Shown here piece after piece: positions 8,786 through 17,048 of a DNA stretch of 64,000 nucleotides. The stretch comes from Pseudochrobactrum sp. sp1633. GTDB taxonomy: Bacteria; Pseudomonadota; Alphaproteobacteria; Rhizobiales; Rhizobiaceae. Each line of letters starts with the position of its first letter. Position 1 is the first letter of the stretch. The stretch lies in contig NZ_JARRAE010000002.1 in the NCBI RefSeq assembly GCF_030376605.1, forward strand, positions 310,001-374,000. The letters run 5' to 3'. The position numbers and the translations under genes were made by a program. Below the pieces are notes generated by a model that was not told where the DNA came from, did no database searches, and saw only the letters and a program-made list of their open reading frames with translations.

Positions 8786-8806
8786 GCATATTGTTCTGCA
8801 ATATGC
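8786..8806. repeat. AT-rich inverted repeat behind the kinase gene
   Basis: Arms GCATATTG and CAATATGC around TTCTG give an eight-base-pair hairpin. A T-rich stretch follows only when read on the minus strand, so as a terminator of the plus-strand kinase gene it is weak. It could instead be a protein-binding palindrome. Confidence 0.3.
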
Positions 8807-8860
8807 CTTAAAACGGCTCACATAATTTGCCGGTTAAATCTTGACAGTCCTGCTGCACAT

Positions 8861-8877
8861 CACGTTTGTGAAACGTG
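8861..8877. promoter_or_regulatory. Palindrome upstream of the VirK-family gene
   Basis: CACGTTT and AAACGTG are perfect arms around GTG. The palindrome lies 15 bases downstream of a TTGACA (8841-8846) and 11 bases upstream of the GTG start of the next gene. Its place fits either an operator close to the promoter or an mRNA hairpin that masks the ribosome binding site. Which protein, if any, binds it is unknown. Confidence 0.45.
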
Positions 8878-8887
8878 AGATTGTGCT

Positions 8888-9886
8888 GTGTCCTATCATA
8901 CCGAATGTCATAAAACTGAAAACCGGTTGCCCGTTGCACAGCAACGCCCGCAATGGACGGCACCGGTGTCAGCTTTGTCTCCTGTGCGCTACGGGCGTGT
9001 ACTGAGGCAGGTGCTTGGTCTGTGCTCACGGATGCGCTTCAGAAAGGCCGCAGCACTCACCCTGAGGCTGACAGCAAACCCGCTATTATCACTGCGCTGG
9101 TTCCGGTTCCTGAATGATTTTGCAATACGGTATCAATTGAGCCAGCCGCATGATGATCTGATGCGCAAAGCAATTCCGAATTTTTTCCATTACAGGGCGT
9201 CGCCCCGCGAACGGCTGAACTTGCTGCAAAACCATTTTATTCTCGCCGGACAAGTGATGGCGGTTGATGATTTGCATCAACTCTGGAAGGGCGGGCAGAT
9301 CAATTGCGCTACAGTGCAGGGCAAGCGCGAGACTTATGAAATTTTGCTCCATCTCTCTGATCATGCCGGTGCGCGCCATGAAGGTGCTTTTACGATCAGC
9401 CTGAGCCGTTGCAGAGATCAGGCATTGTTGTGCATGCTCAGTTTCATTTTTGTATCCGGTCATGATGCCAGCCATGAGAGTTGCGTGACGGTGGCAATCG
9501 GTGGCTTGCAGGGTGCAAGCGGTGACGGTGCCAAGCGCGCGATGATTGATGCTACGCGCGATCTGCATGGCCTTCGTCCTAAAGATGCAATGTTGCTGAT
9601 TGCCGAAGGCATAGCCCGGGAAAGAGGTGCTGAGCACTTTCTGGCCGTCGGCAATGCTAATCACGTTATCAATTTCCGCAGCAATATGCGCCGCAGAAGA
9701 ATGGTGTCCGATCTTGATCGCTACTGGATAGAACGCGGCGGGCAACCCTGCACTCGCTTTGGCTTTGCTTTGCAGTTGCGCAATCAGGAGTTTCCTCAGG
9801 AGGCGACGCAACGCGATCTTTGTAAATCAGCGTTTTTGCTGACCGGAAAACGAATGGTCATTGCAGTTCGAGCCGCAGTAACATGA
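8888..9886 (+). CDS. VirK/YbjX family protein (DUF535)
   Basis: Protein of 332 residues that fits the VirK/YbjX (DUF535) family. The conserved C-terminal block is present: LRPKDAMLLIAEGIA (229-243) followed by HFLAVGNANHVINF (250-263). VirK helps surface display of IcsA in Shigella, and YbjX/VirK homologues in enterobacteria are linked to envelope and antimicrobial-peptide phenotypes; the biochemical function is not known. The frame starts with GTG at 8888 with GTGAG upstream, and no ATG fits the family N-terminus better. It follows an AdeRS-like system and precedes a PAP2 phosphatase gene, which supports an envelope role, although co-regulation is inference. Confidence 0.78.
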   Translation: MSYHTECHKTENRLPVAQQRPQWTAPVSALSPVRYGRVLRQVLGLCSRMRFRKAAALTLRLTANPLLSLRWFRFLNDFAIRYQLSQPHDDLMRKAIPNFFHYRASPRERLNLLQNHFILAGQVMAVDDLHQLWKGGQINCATVQGKRETYEILLHLSDHAGARHEGAFTISLSRCRDQALLCMLSFIFVSGHDASHESCVTVAIGGLQGASGDGAKRAMIDATRDLHGLRPKDAMLLIAEGIARERGAEHFLAVGNANHVINFRSNMRRRRMVSDLDRYWIERGGQPCTRFGFALQLRNQEFPQEATQRDLCKSAFLLTGKRMVIAVRAAVT

Positions 9887-9951
9887 GAGAATTACCTCGT
9901 GATCTATATTTATGTTTTGTTTTTATTATATTTTTTTGTGCGTGAGTTTTT

Positions 9952-10740
9952 ATGGCTATGAATCATAATTTACCGGCAGCTGTTAGGGAAACAGTGTCCT
10001 ATGCATCAGATCAGAAAGCTGTCCGCGAGGGTGGCAACCTCTGGTGCAACTATTTAATACGGACGACAATCCTCGTCAGCTTTGCATTCATGATCGTACC
10101 ACTGACGGATATTACCGTCTCCGGCTGGTTTGTTGATGCAACCGGTAATTTTAATCTTCATGATAACCAGTATCTATTGGCATTGCGTGATCTGCATCGC
10201 ACGTTGCCAGCGATCATTGTTCCCGCTTTATTGTTCGCGCTGGTTATGCAGGCACTGTTCAACAGGCGTTATTTGCCCGCGCCGCATAAGCTGCTTTATA
10301 TTCTTTCAGTCTATGCCATCGGGGCAGCGGCAATTGTTCATGGTCTGAAATATCTGGTTGGCCGTGCCCGTCCGAATGAGATTATGGAGTTTGGCGGCAA
10401 TTTGCTTTTTAGTCCGGCATGGCAAATTGCCAATAGCTGTCAGCGTAGTTGTTCATTCCCGTCAGGGGAATCCGCAAGTGCTATGGCTATGCTGACTATT
10501 CCGCTTGTTCTAAGCGGGTTTTATCGTCTGCCGCTATTGGTGCTGACGATGGTTGCGGTACTGATTTTCTCGCTGAACCGGATTGTTATGGGCGCGCATT
10601 TTCTATCGGATGTTATTTTGTCATGGTTGTTTGTAGCTATCGTGATGGCTTGGTTATGGCCGGTTTTTCAGCGACATGCTCTACAGATTGACCGCTCAGT
10701 TGTGCGTATCGGAAAACGCATACGCTCCTCCCGTTTTTGA
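9952..10740 (+). CDS. PAP2-family membrane phosphatase
   Basis: Integral-membrane phosphatase of 262 residues of the type that removes phosphate from lipids such as phosphatidate, undecaprenyl diphosphate or lipid A. The three PAP2 motifs can be read: C1 KYLVGRARP (K133, R140, P141), C2 FPSGES (169-174) and C3 NRIVMGAHFLSD (R210, H216, D220). In C2 the usual PSGH is PSGE, so the catalytic-site His is a Glu (E173), while the C3 His and Asp are intact. Several hydrophobic helices flank the motifs. It is 65 bases behind the VirK-family gene on the same strand. The substrate is not predictable. Confidence 0.85.
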   Translation: MAMNHNLPAAVRETVSYASDQKAVREGGNLWCNYLIRTTILVSFAFMIVPLTDITVSGWFVDATGNFNLHDNQYLLALRDLHRTLPAIIVPALLFALVMQALFNRRYLPAPHKLLYILSVYAIGAAAIVHGLKYLVGRARPNEIMEFGGNLLFSPAWQIANSCQRSCSFPSGESASAMAMLTIPLVLSGFYRLPLLVLTMVAVLIFSLNRIVMGAHFLSDVILSWLFVAIVMAWLWPVFQRHALQIDRSVVRIGKRIRSSRF

Positions 10741-10795
10741 TTTTGGCGGACTATAATCCTCTCTCTTGCGGATGAGCTGATGCTCGTGCATAGCT

Positions 10796-11776
10796 GTGCA
10801 AAATACGATGTCTGGATTATGTTTTAACAAAAAACAGAAATGGCTCATGAGCGCACGGCAGGAATCCAAAGAAAATACAGCTGAAGCAGCCGGTTTTGAC
10901 TGGGAGCTGAGTGGCTTGCAGGCGGATGTCGCGCGCAAAATACTGGCGCTGATCGGCTCAGGTAAGTGGCAGATACAGGAGCGCATGTCTGATGCGGCCT
11001 TGTCGCGGGAACTGAATGTTTCCCGCTCGCCTGTGCGCTATGTACTGAACCTGCTCACAGAATACGGCCTTGTCGCACATGTGGCGGGCAAGGGGTATCA
11101 TCTGATCCGTATGCTGTCCGAGAGAGAGCTGATTGACCAGCTGATCCCTGAATCAGAAAATACCAATCTCTATAATGATCTGATGACAGCACGGGCAAAC
11201 GGCACAATTGGTGCTGAAGTTTCGGAAACGGAGCTCGTTGAGCAGTTCAAGGCAACACGGGGTGCCGTGCGGCGGGCTTTGATGCGGTTTTCAGCGGAGG
11301 GGCTGGCAGAGCGTCTGCCCGGGCATGGCTGGCGTTTTACAGAGTCGCTGGACAATGAACGCGCGGTTCAGGAGAGCTATACATTCCGCCTTGTGGTGGA
11401 GTGCGGTGCACTGATGCAGCCGGATTATGCCCCGCAGGAGGATCAGTTACAGGCTTTGTTGCGGCAGCAGCAGGCATTGCTTGACCTGCCGGTCGGGCAG
11501 TTGACCAAGGATGCATGGTTCCATGCCAATGCGGCTTTTCATGAGACCATTGTTTCATGGGCGAATAACCGGTTTTTCACCCAGTCCGTGCGCTGGCAAA
11601 GCAGCCTGCGCCGCATGACAGAGTATGCGGATTTCAGTAAGCTGAGTGAGAAGCGCCTGCATGATGCCTGCCATGATCATATCGCCATTTTGCGGGCTAT
11701 TCAGGACGGGGATATTAATTTTGCGGCGGCTTTATTGCGCCGTCATATCTCCCGTTCCAGCCGTGATGATCTGTAA
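10796..11776 (+). CDS. GntR-type regulator with two winged-helix segments and an FCD domain
   Basis: Transcriptional regulator of up to 326 residues. Two successive GntR-like winged helices can be seen: residues about 40-105 (ALSRELNVSRSPVRYVLNLL) and about 124-184 (LVEQFKATRGAVRRALMRF ... GHGWRF). A C-terminal FCD ligand domain (about 190-315) follows, with FHANAAFHE, HDHIAIL and RRHI as likely metal or ligand residues. A single winged helix is usual, so this is a duplicated DNA-binding module. The start is uncertain: GTG 10796, ATG 10808 or ATG 10847 are possible and none has a strong Shine-Dalgarno. Its 3' end overlaps the convergent AraC gene by 34 bases. Target genes are unknown. Confidence 0.85.
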   Translation: MQNTMSGLCFNKKQKWLMSARQESKENTAEAAGFDWELSGLQADVARKILALIGSGKWQIQERMSDAALSRELNVSRSPVRYVLNLLTEYGLVAHVAGKGYHLIRMLSERELIDQLIPESENTNLYNDLMTARANGTIGAEVSETELVEQFKATRGAVRRALMRFSAEGLAERLPGHGWRFTESLDNERAVQESYTFRLVVECGALMQPDYAPQEDQLQALLRQQQALLDLPVGQLTKDAWFHANAAFHETIVSWANNRFFTQSVRWQSSLRRMTEYADFSKLSEKRLHDACHDHIAILRAIQDGDINFAAALLRRHISRSSRDDL

Positions 11777-12744
11777 AGTGCAGGGCTGGTGCCGGTCCAT
11801 TTTTTGAAAGCACGGTGGAAAGCACTCGGCTCCGCATAACCGAGTTCCGCTGCAATCACTCCTACAGATTTGTCGCTCTCCTGCAACCAGCTCAGCGCAT
11901 ATTGGCGGCGCAATTCTTCTTTGAGGCTGCTGTAGCTCATGCCGTCTGCCTGCAAATGGCGGCGTAAAGTCGGCTCGGATATGTGCAGGATTTTTGCTGC
12001 TCCGGCAAAATCCGGCCAGTCGGCAGGCGGGGTTTCGCGCAGCATTTTATGGATCGCTGAGGCACTACCGCGATCATAACGGTAGCGCAGCAGAATATTG
12101 GCTGGTGCCTGTGCCAGAAACTGCCGCAATGCCGCTTTGCTGCGATGAATTTTGAGGGACAGCAGAGCGGGGTCAAAAGCAAGGCTGGTTTCCTGACTGA
12201 AGAAACGCACTCTGGTGCCGAAAAAATCAAGATAGTCGGGGCGTTCTGCCGGTGGTGTCCCGCGAAAGCCAATATCGTGGATAGGCAGACGGCGTTTTAC
12301 CAGCCAGCACAACACGCCGTAAAGAATGAGAAAAAAGGTGCGGTATGCAAAGGCCGGACGCGCGGGGCTAACCTCGCGCAAGACAATAACGGCAAGCCCG
12401 TCCCGCAGGATAAGTTCTCCCTTCGGCTCCCCGATGAGCAGAGTGAAAAACCGTAAAGAGCGGCGGATGGCATGTTCGAGATTGTCGCTGGAAAGAGCGG
12501 CATGGCACAGCATGGCGAAACTTCCGGGCGGCATCGGACGCTGGCCGAAGCGGAAGAACTCGCACTGAATTTCATCAGCAATCGCCAGCCAGAGGCGGGC
12601 ATAATGCGCGGCATCCAGTTTAAAATCCGGTTGCAGCAAGGCGTTTGCATTAATACCTGCAGCAGCCAGCGCAGAGTCAGTTTTCGCAGGCGCATACTGC
12701 TGCAACGCTGCCAGCGCATCATCAACAAAACCGCTGCCGATCAT
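11743..12744 (-). CDS. AraC-family transcriptional regulator
   Basis: Regulator of 333 residues. The C-terminal AraC/XylS domain is clear (about 235-325): ILHISEPTLRRHLQADGMS in the first helix-turn-helix and IAAELGYAEPSAFHRAFKKWTG in the second. The N-terminal part has the layout of the arabinose-binding-like AraC_N family found in OruR/ArgR-type and lipid-responsive regulators. The frame opens at 12813, but the ATG at 12744 is preceded by a strong AGGAGA and fits the family. It is divergent, across 141 bases, from the thiolase gene that opens the 20-kb catabolic run, so it is the best candidate activator of that run. Confidence 0.9.
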   Translation of the reverse strand: MIGSGFVDDALAALQQYAPAKTDSALAAAGINANALLQPDFKLDAAHYARLWLAIADEIQCEFFRFGQRPMPPGSFAMLCHAALSSDNLEHAIRRSLRFFTLLIGEPKGELILRDGLAVIVLREVSPARPAFAYRTFFLILYGVLCWLVKRRLPIHDIGFRGTPPAERPDYLDFFGTRVRFFSQETSLAFDPALLSLKIHRSKAALRQFLAQAPANILLRYRYDRGSASAIHKMLRETPPADWPDFAGAAKILHISEPTLRRHLQADGMSYSSLKEELRRQYALSWLQESDKSVGVIAAELGYAEPSAFHRAFKKWTGTSPALYRSSRLEREI

Positions 12745-12885
12745 TGTCTTCTCCTGCCGCCCCTCAACAGCAGTATGGCAAAACCGATCAAAAAATAAAG
12801 TATAAACTGTCATCCCTTACCATAGACCTTGGGGCTAGGCTGATCGCTTCTTCATCCGAATTTGCAGTTTTGGAAGGAAGCACAG

Positions 12886-14070
12886 ATGGCCGATCCGGTG
12901 GTTATTGTTGGCATGGCACGCACGCCTCTGGGTGCTTTTCAGGGCGCTTTCAGCGCATTGCCGGCGGCAGATCTCGGCGCAACGGCAATCAAAGCCGCGA
13001 TTGAACGGGCAGGAATAACGCTGCACGATATTGAGGAGACCTTGCTGGGCTGTGTGCTATCTGCCGGTCAGGGGCAGGCACCCGCACGGCAAGCCGCAAT
13101 CGCTGCCGGTATTCCCGTGGCATCGGGTGCGACAACCATCAATAAAATGTGCGGCTCCGGCATGAAAGCAGTGATGCTGGCGCATGATATGCTGGCAGGC
13201 GATAGTGCGGATATTATCGTGGCCGGTGGCATGGAGAGCATGACCAATGCACCTTATTTGCTGGATAAAGCCCGTGGCGGCTACCGCATGGGACATGGCA
13301 AAATTACCGATCACATGTTTTTCGACGGGCTGGAAGATGCCTATGAAAAAGGCCGTCTGATGGGAAGTTTTGCCGAGGATTACGCAGAAGCTTTTCAGTT
13401 CAGCCGCACAGCGCAGGATGAATTTGCTCTGCGCTCGTTAAAGCGTGCACAGACCGCGTTGGAGCGCGGTTATTTTGCGTGGGAGATTGCGCCGGTGATT
13501 GCGGGAAGTGGCAATTCTGCACATCTGATTGATATGGATGAACAACCGGCTAAAGCACGGCCGGAAAAAATTCCGTTTCTGCGCCCTGCTTTTCGGGAAA
13601 ATGGCACGGTCACGGCAGCCAATTCCAGTTCAATTTCCGATGGTGCGGCGGCACTGGTGCTGATGCGTTTATCGCAGGCGGAACAGCGCGGGCTGACCCC
13701 GCTGGCACGGATTGTTGCACAGACCAGCTATGCCCATGAACCGCGTTTGTTTGTGACCGCGCCCGTTGGCGCTATCGGTAAGCTTTTCGACAAAACCGGT
13801 TGGACTGCGAATGATGTTGATCTGTTTGAGATCAATGAGGCTTTTGCCGTGGTGACGATGGCTGCGATGCAGGAGCTGAACCTGCCTGCAGAGAAAGTAA
13901 ATATTCATGGCGGTGCCTGCGCGCTTGGTCATCCGATTGGTGCATCCGGCGCGCGTATTCTGGTGACATTGCTGGCAGCCTTGCAGACCCATGATCTGAG
14001 GCGCGGCGTTGCCGGTATCTGCATCGGCGGCGGTGAAGCAACAGCCATAGCGGTAGAGCGTTTCACCTGA
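12886..14070 (+). CDS. Acetyl-CoA C-acyltransferase (thiolase)
   Basis: Thiolase of 394 residues that cleaves 3-ketoacyl-CoA with CoA to acetyl-CoA and a shortened acyl-CoA. The active-site residues are present: C89 in TINKMCGSGMK, the His of GGACALGHPIGASG, and the C-terminal Cys of GICIGGGEA. The start at 12886 is preferred over 12862 because GGAAGGAAG lies just upstream and the protein then aligns with family N-termini (ADPVVIVGMARTPLG). It is the first gene of a co-directional run. In isoleucine breakdown such an enzyme would split 2-methylacetoacetyl-CoA to propionyl-CoA and acetyl-CoA; that role is inferred from neighbours. Confidence 0.93.
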   Translation: MADPVVIVGMARTPLGAFQGAFSALPAADLGATAIKAAIERAGITLHDIEETLLGCVLSAGQGQAPARQAAIAAGIPVASGATTINKMCGSGMKAVMLAHDMLAGDSADIIVAGGMESMTNAPYLLDKARGGYRMGHGKITDHMFFDGLEDAYEKGRLMGSFAEDYAEAFQFSRTAQDEFALRSLKRAQTALERGYFAWEIAPVIAGSGNSAHLIDMDEQPAKARPEKIPFLRPAFRENGTVTAANSSSISDGAAALVLMRLSQAEQRGLTPLARIVAQTSYAHEPRLFVTAPVGAIGKLFDKTGWTANDVDLFEINEAFAVVTMAAMQELNLPAEKVNIHGGACALGHPIGASGARILVTLLAALQTHDLRRGVAGICIGGGEATAIAVERFT

Positions 14071-14130
14071 AAATCAGCGCGGCTTTATATGGTCGCAGAC
14101 ACAGTGATTTATGCATTTTGGGAGGATTGC

Positions 14131-15882
14131 ATGAGGAGACTGAGTACAGAAAATTTTAAAAATGCACGTGATTTCCTGTTGCAGCACCGCGAGGATTATA
14201 CTGTCGCAAAGGCCGGTTTTGTCTGGCCGGAGGCGCTGCCTTTCAACTGGGCGCTGGATTGGTTTGATGTGGAACTTGCAAGCAATCCGCAAAGCCGCGA
14301 CCAGACGGCACTGTGGATTGTTGATACGGCAACAGGAACCGAGATCAGACAGAGTTTCGCCGGTCTGAGCAGGCGTTCAAATCAGGTTGCCAATTATCTG
14401 CGCAGTCTAGGGCTTAAACGCGGCGATCATCTTCTGGTACTGCTTGGCAATGTGCCTGCATTATGGGAGGTGATGTTGTCAGCGATGAAACTTGGTATCA
14501 TTGTTATTCCTGCGACCACATTGCTGACAGCGGACGAATTGTCAGACAGGCTTGAGCGTGGCTGTGCCCGTGCTGTGCTGGCAACCGGCGATCAACTGCT
14601 GAAATGCGAAGGACTGGCAGGGGGGAATGTGCTGCGCATTCAGGTGCCAAACGGTCACGCGGCAGAGAGCAGCAACTGGCACGATTATAACGAGGCATTT
14701 ACCCAATCGTCTGATTTTACACCGGATGGTGAAACACAGCCGCATGATCCGCTACTGCTCTATTTTACCTCCGGCACCACTGCCAAGCCAAAACTGGTGC
14801 GCCACAGTCACCGCAGCTATCCGGTTGGTTCTCTTTCGACCATGTATTGGGTGGGGTTGCAGCCGGCTGATATCCATCTCAATGTCTCATCCCCCGGCTG
14901 GGCGAAACATGCGTGGAGCTCGTTTTTTGCACCGTGGAATGCCGGAGCCACAGTGCTGGTTATCAACCAGCCTGCTTTCAGCGCCAAGGTCTTGCTGGCG
15001 CAAATGCAGCACTGTGCCGTGACCACGCTTTGTGCTCCGCCGACCGTGTGGCGCATGCTGATACAGGAAGACCTCAAAGCCTGCAAAATGAGCCTGCGTG
15101 AAGTGGTGGGCGCCGGTGAACCGCTCAATCCTGAGGTTATTGATCAGGTGCGCGAAGCATGGGGGCTGACCATTCGTGACGGCTATGGCCAGACGGAAAC
15201 GACTGCACAGGTCGCCAACAGCCCTGCACAAATGGTCAAGAGTGGCGCTATGGGCAGACCATTGCCGGGTTATGAGGTGGTGATCCTTGATGGCGATGGT
15301 CATGCTGCGCAGGAAGGGGAGGTTTGTCTGATGTTGGGTGACAAACATCCGGCAGGTTTGATGCAGGGCTATCAGGGGCAGGATGGTGCATTAACCGGCA
15401 CAGATGGCACAGTCTACCGCACCGGCGATGTCGCCTATCAGGATGAGGACGGATATTTGCATTTTGTCGGTCGCGCCGATGATGTGTTTAAATGTTCGGA
15501 CTATCGCATTAGCCCTTTTGAACTGGAAAGTGTGCTGCTGGAGCATGATGCAGTAACCGAAGCGGCGGTTATTCCGGTGGATGATCCGATCCGTTTATCT
15601 GTACCTAAAGCCTATATTTTGTTGCGCGCCGGTGAGGAGCCCACGCGTGAGACTGCACTGTCTGTGTTGCAATATACCAATGAGCGTCTGGCACCCTTCA
15701 AGCGTATTCGCTCGGTGGAATTTGTGCGCGAATTACCCAAGACAATCTCCGGAAAAATCCGCCGTGTGCAGCTGCGCCGTTTTGAGCGGGAGGGCGTGCA
15801 GGACGATGTTTTTCGCGGTGTTGCCTTCTGCGAAACTGAATTTCCGGAACTGAGCGTTGGCCGTAACAGAGCAAGAGCATGA
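14131..15882 (+). CDS. Acyl-CoA synthetase (AMP-forming), medium-chain type
   Basis: ATP-dependent acyl-CoA ligase of 583 residues, activating a carboxylic acid to its CoA thioester. Adenylate-forming motifs include the P-loop YFTSGTTAKPKLVRHSH, DGYGQTE, YRTGDVA, the hinge FVGRADDVFK and the C-terminal catalytic Lys in PKTISGKIRR. The overall pattern, including SPGWAKHAWSSFFAPW, is like medium-chain acyl-CoA synthetases that accept short, branched or aromatic acids. The ATG at 14131 has GGAGG upstream, so the longer frame from 14089 is not used. Together with the aldehyde dehydrogenase and amidase of this run it could feed free branched acids into CoA metabolism. Confidence 0.92.
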   Translation: MRRLSTENFKNARDFLLQHREDYTVAKAGFVWPEALPFNWALDWFDVELASNPQSRDQTALWIVDTATGTEIRQSFAGLSRRSNQVANYLRSLGLKRGDHLLVLLGNVPALWEVMLSAMKLGIIVIPATTLLTADELSDRLERGCARAVLATGDQLLKCEGLAGGNVLRIQVPNGHAAESSNWHDYNEAFTQSSDFTPDGETQPHDPLLLYFTSGTTAKPKLVRHSHRSYPVGSLSTMYWVGLQPADIHLNVSSPGWAKHAWSSFFAPWNAGATVLVINQPAFSAKVLLAQMQHCAVTTLCAPPTVWRMLIQEDLKACKMSLREVVGAGEPLNPEVIDQVREAWGLTIRDGYGQTETTAQVANSPAQMVKSGAMGRPLPGYEVVILDGDGHAAQEGEVCLMLGDKHPAGLMQGYQGQDGALTGTDGTVYRTGDVAYQDEDGYLHFVGRADDVFKCSDYRISPFELESVLLEHDAVTEAAVIPVDDPIRLSVPKAYILLRAGEEPTRETALSVLQYTNERLAPFKRIRSVEFVRELPKTISGKIRRVQLRRFEREGVQDDVFRGVAFCETEFPELSVGRNRARA

Positions 15883-15899
15883 CGGGAGAGGAGAGAACC

Positions 15900-17048
15900 A
15901 TGTCCGGTGAACTTAGCGAGGAGCAGCGTAGTATTTTTGCTATGGCTGCGGATTTTGCCGCGCAGGAGCTGGTGCCTCATGCTCTGGAATGGGATGAGCA
16001 TAAGCATTTTCCCGTCGATGTATTGCGCAAGGCAGCAGCACTCGGCATGGGCGGTATTTATATCCGTGATGATGTCGGCGGTTCCGGCCTGACCCGTATG
16101 GATGCCGCGCTGATTTTTGAGGCGCTGTCGCAGGGCTGTCCGGTCATCGCTTCGTTCCTTTCGATCCATAATATGTGCGCATGGATTGTGGATTCTTACG
16201 GGTCGGATGAACAACGTGAGCAATGGCTTCCACGAATGAACCCAATGGAACTGATTGCCAGCTATTGTCTGACCGAACCGGCCTGTGGTTCAGATGCGGC
16301 CAATCTTAGCACCAAAGCTGTTCGTGACGGCGATGATTATCTGATCACAGGGCAGAAGCAATTCATCTCCGGTGCCGGTGTAAGTGATATTTATATCGTG
16401 ATGGCGCGTACCGGCGTGGCAGGAGCAAAGGGCATTTCGGCCTTTATTGTGCCGAAAGATTCAGCAGGTCTTTCCTTCGGAGCCAATGAGAGGAAGATGG
16501 GCTGGAAAGCCCAGCCAACGCGCACGGTGATGCTGGATAATGTGCGCGTGCCCGCAAAGAACCTGATCGGCACCGAAGGGCTGGGCTTTAAAATAGCCAT
16601 GTCTGCGCTTGATGGCGGGCGGTTGAATATTGCAGCCTGCTCGCTTGGCGGGGCGCAGGCCGCTTTTGACAAAGCGCTGACCTATATGGATGAGCGTAAA
16701 GCGTTCGGCTCAAAACTGCATCAGTTTCAGGCATTGCAATTCCGTCTTGCCGATATGGCCACGGAACTTGAAGTGGCGCGCACATTTTTGCACCGTGCCG
16801 CCCGTGCCCTTGATCGGCGCGATGCCGATGCGGTGAAACTCTGCGCTATGGCCAAGCGTTTTGTCACCGACGCCGGATTTAACGTCGCCGATCAGGCGCT
16901 GCAACTGCATGGCGGCTATGGTTATTTGAGCGAGTATGGCGTGGAAAAGCTGGTGCGCGACCTTCGCGTGCATCAAATTCTGGAAGGCACCAATGAGATC
17001 ATGCGGGTGATTATCGCTCGTGAGCTACTAAACGGGAGAGGCAAATGA
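15900..17048 (+). CDS. Acyl-CoA dehydrogenase, isobutyryl/short-branched-chain type
   Basis: FAD-dependent acyl-CoA dehydrogenase of 382 residues introducing a 2,3 double bond. It shows the family signature CLTEPACGSDAANL, the FAD-binding region QKQFISGAG, and the C-terminal region QILEGTNEIMRVIIARELL that carries the catalytic Glu in related enzymes. The sequence recalls isobutyryl-CoA dehydrogenase, and the next gene encodes 3-hydroxyisobutyrate dehydrogenase, so isobutyryl-CoA or 2-methylbutyryl-CoA is the likely substrate. The ATG at 15900 is behind GGGAGAGGAGAG; an ATG at 15879 overlapping the upstream stop is an alternative. It overlaps the next gene by four bases. Confidence 0.92.
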   Translation: MSGELSEEQRSIFAMAADFAAQELVPHALEWDEHKHFPVDVLRKAAALGMGGIYIRDDVGGSGLTRMDAALIFEALSQGCPVIASFLSIHNMCAWIVDSYGSDEQREQWLPRMNPMELIASYCLTEPACGSDAANLSTKAVRDGDDYLITGQKQFISGAGVSDIYIVMARTGVAGAKGISAFIVPKDSAGLSFGANERKMGWKAQPTRTVMLDNVRVPAKNLIGTEGLGFKIAMSALDGGRLNIAACSLGGAQAAFDKALTYMDERKAFGSKLHQFQALQFRLADMATELEVARTFLHRAARALDRRDADAVKLCAMAKRFVTDAGFNVADQALQLHGGYGYLSEYGVEKLVRDLRVHQILEGTNEIMRVIIARELLNGRGK

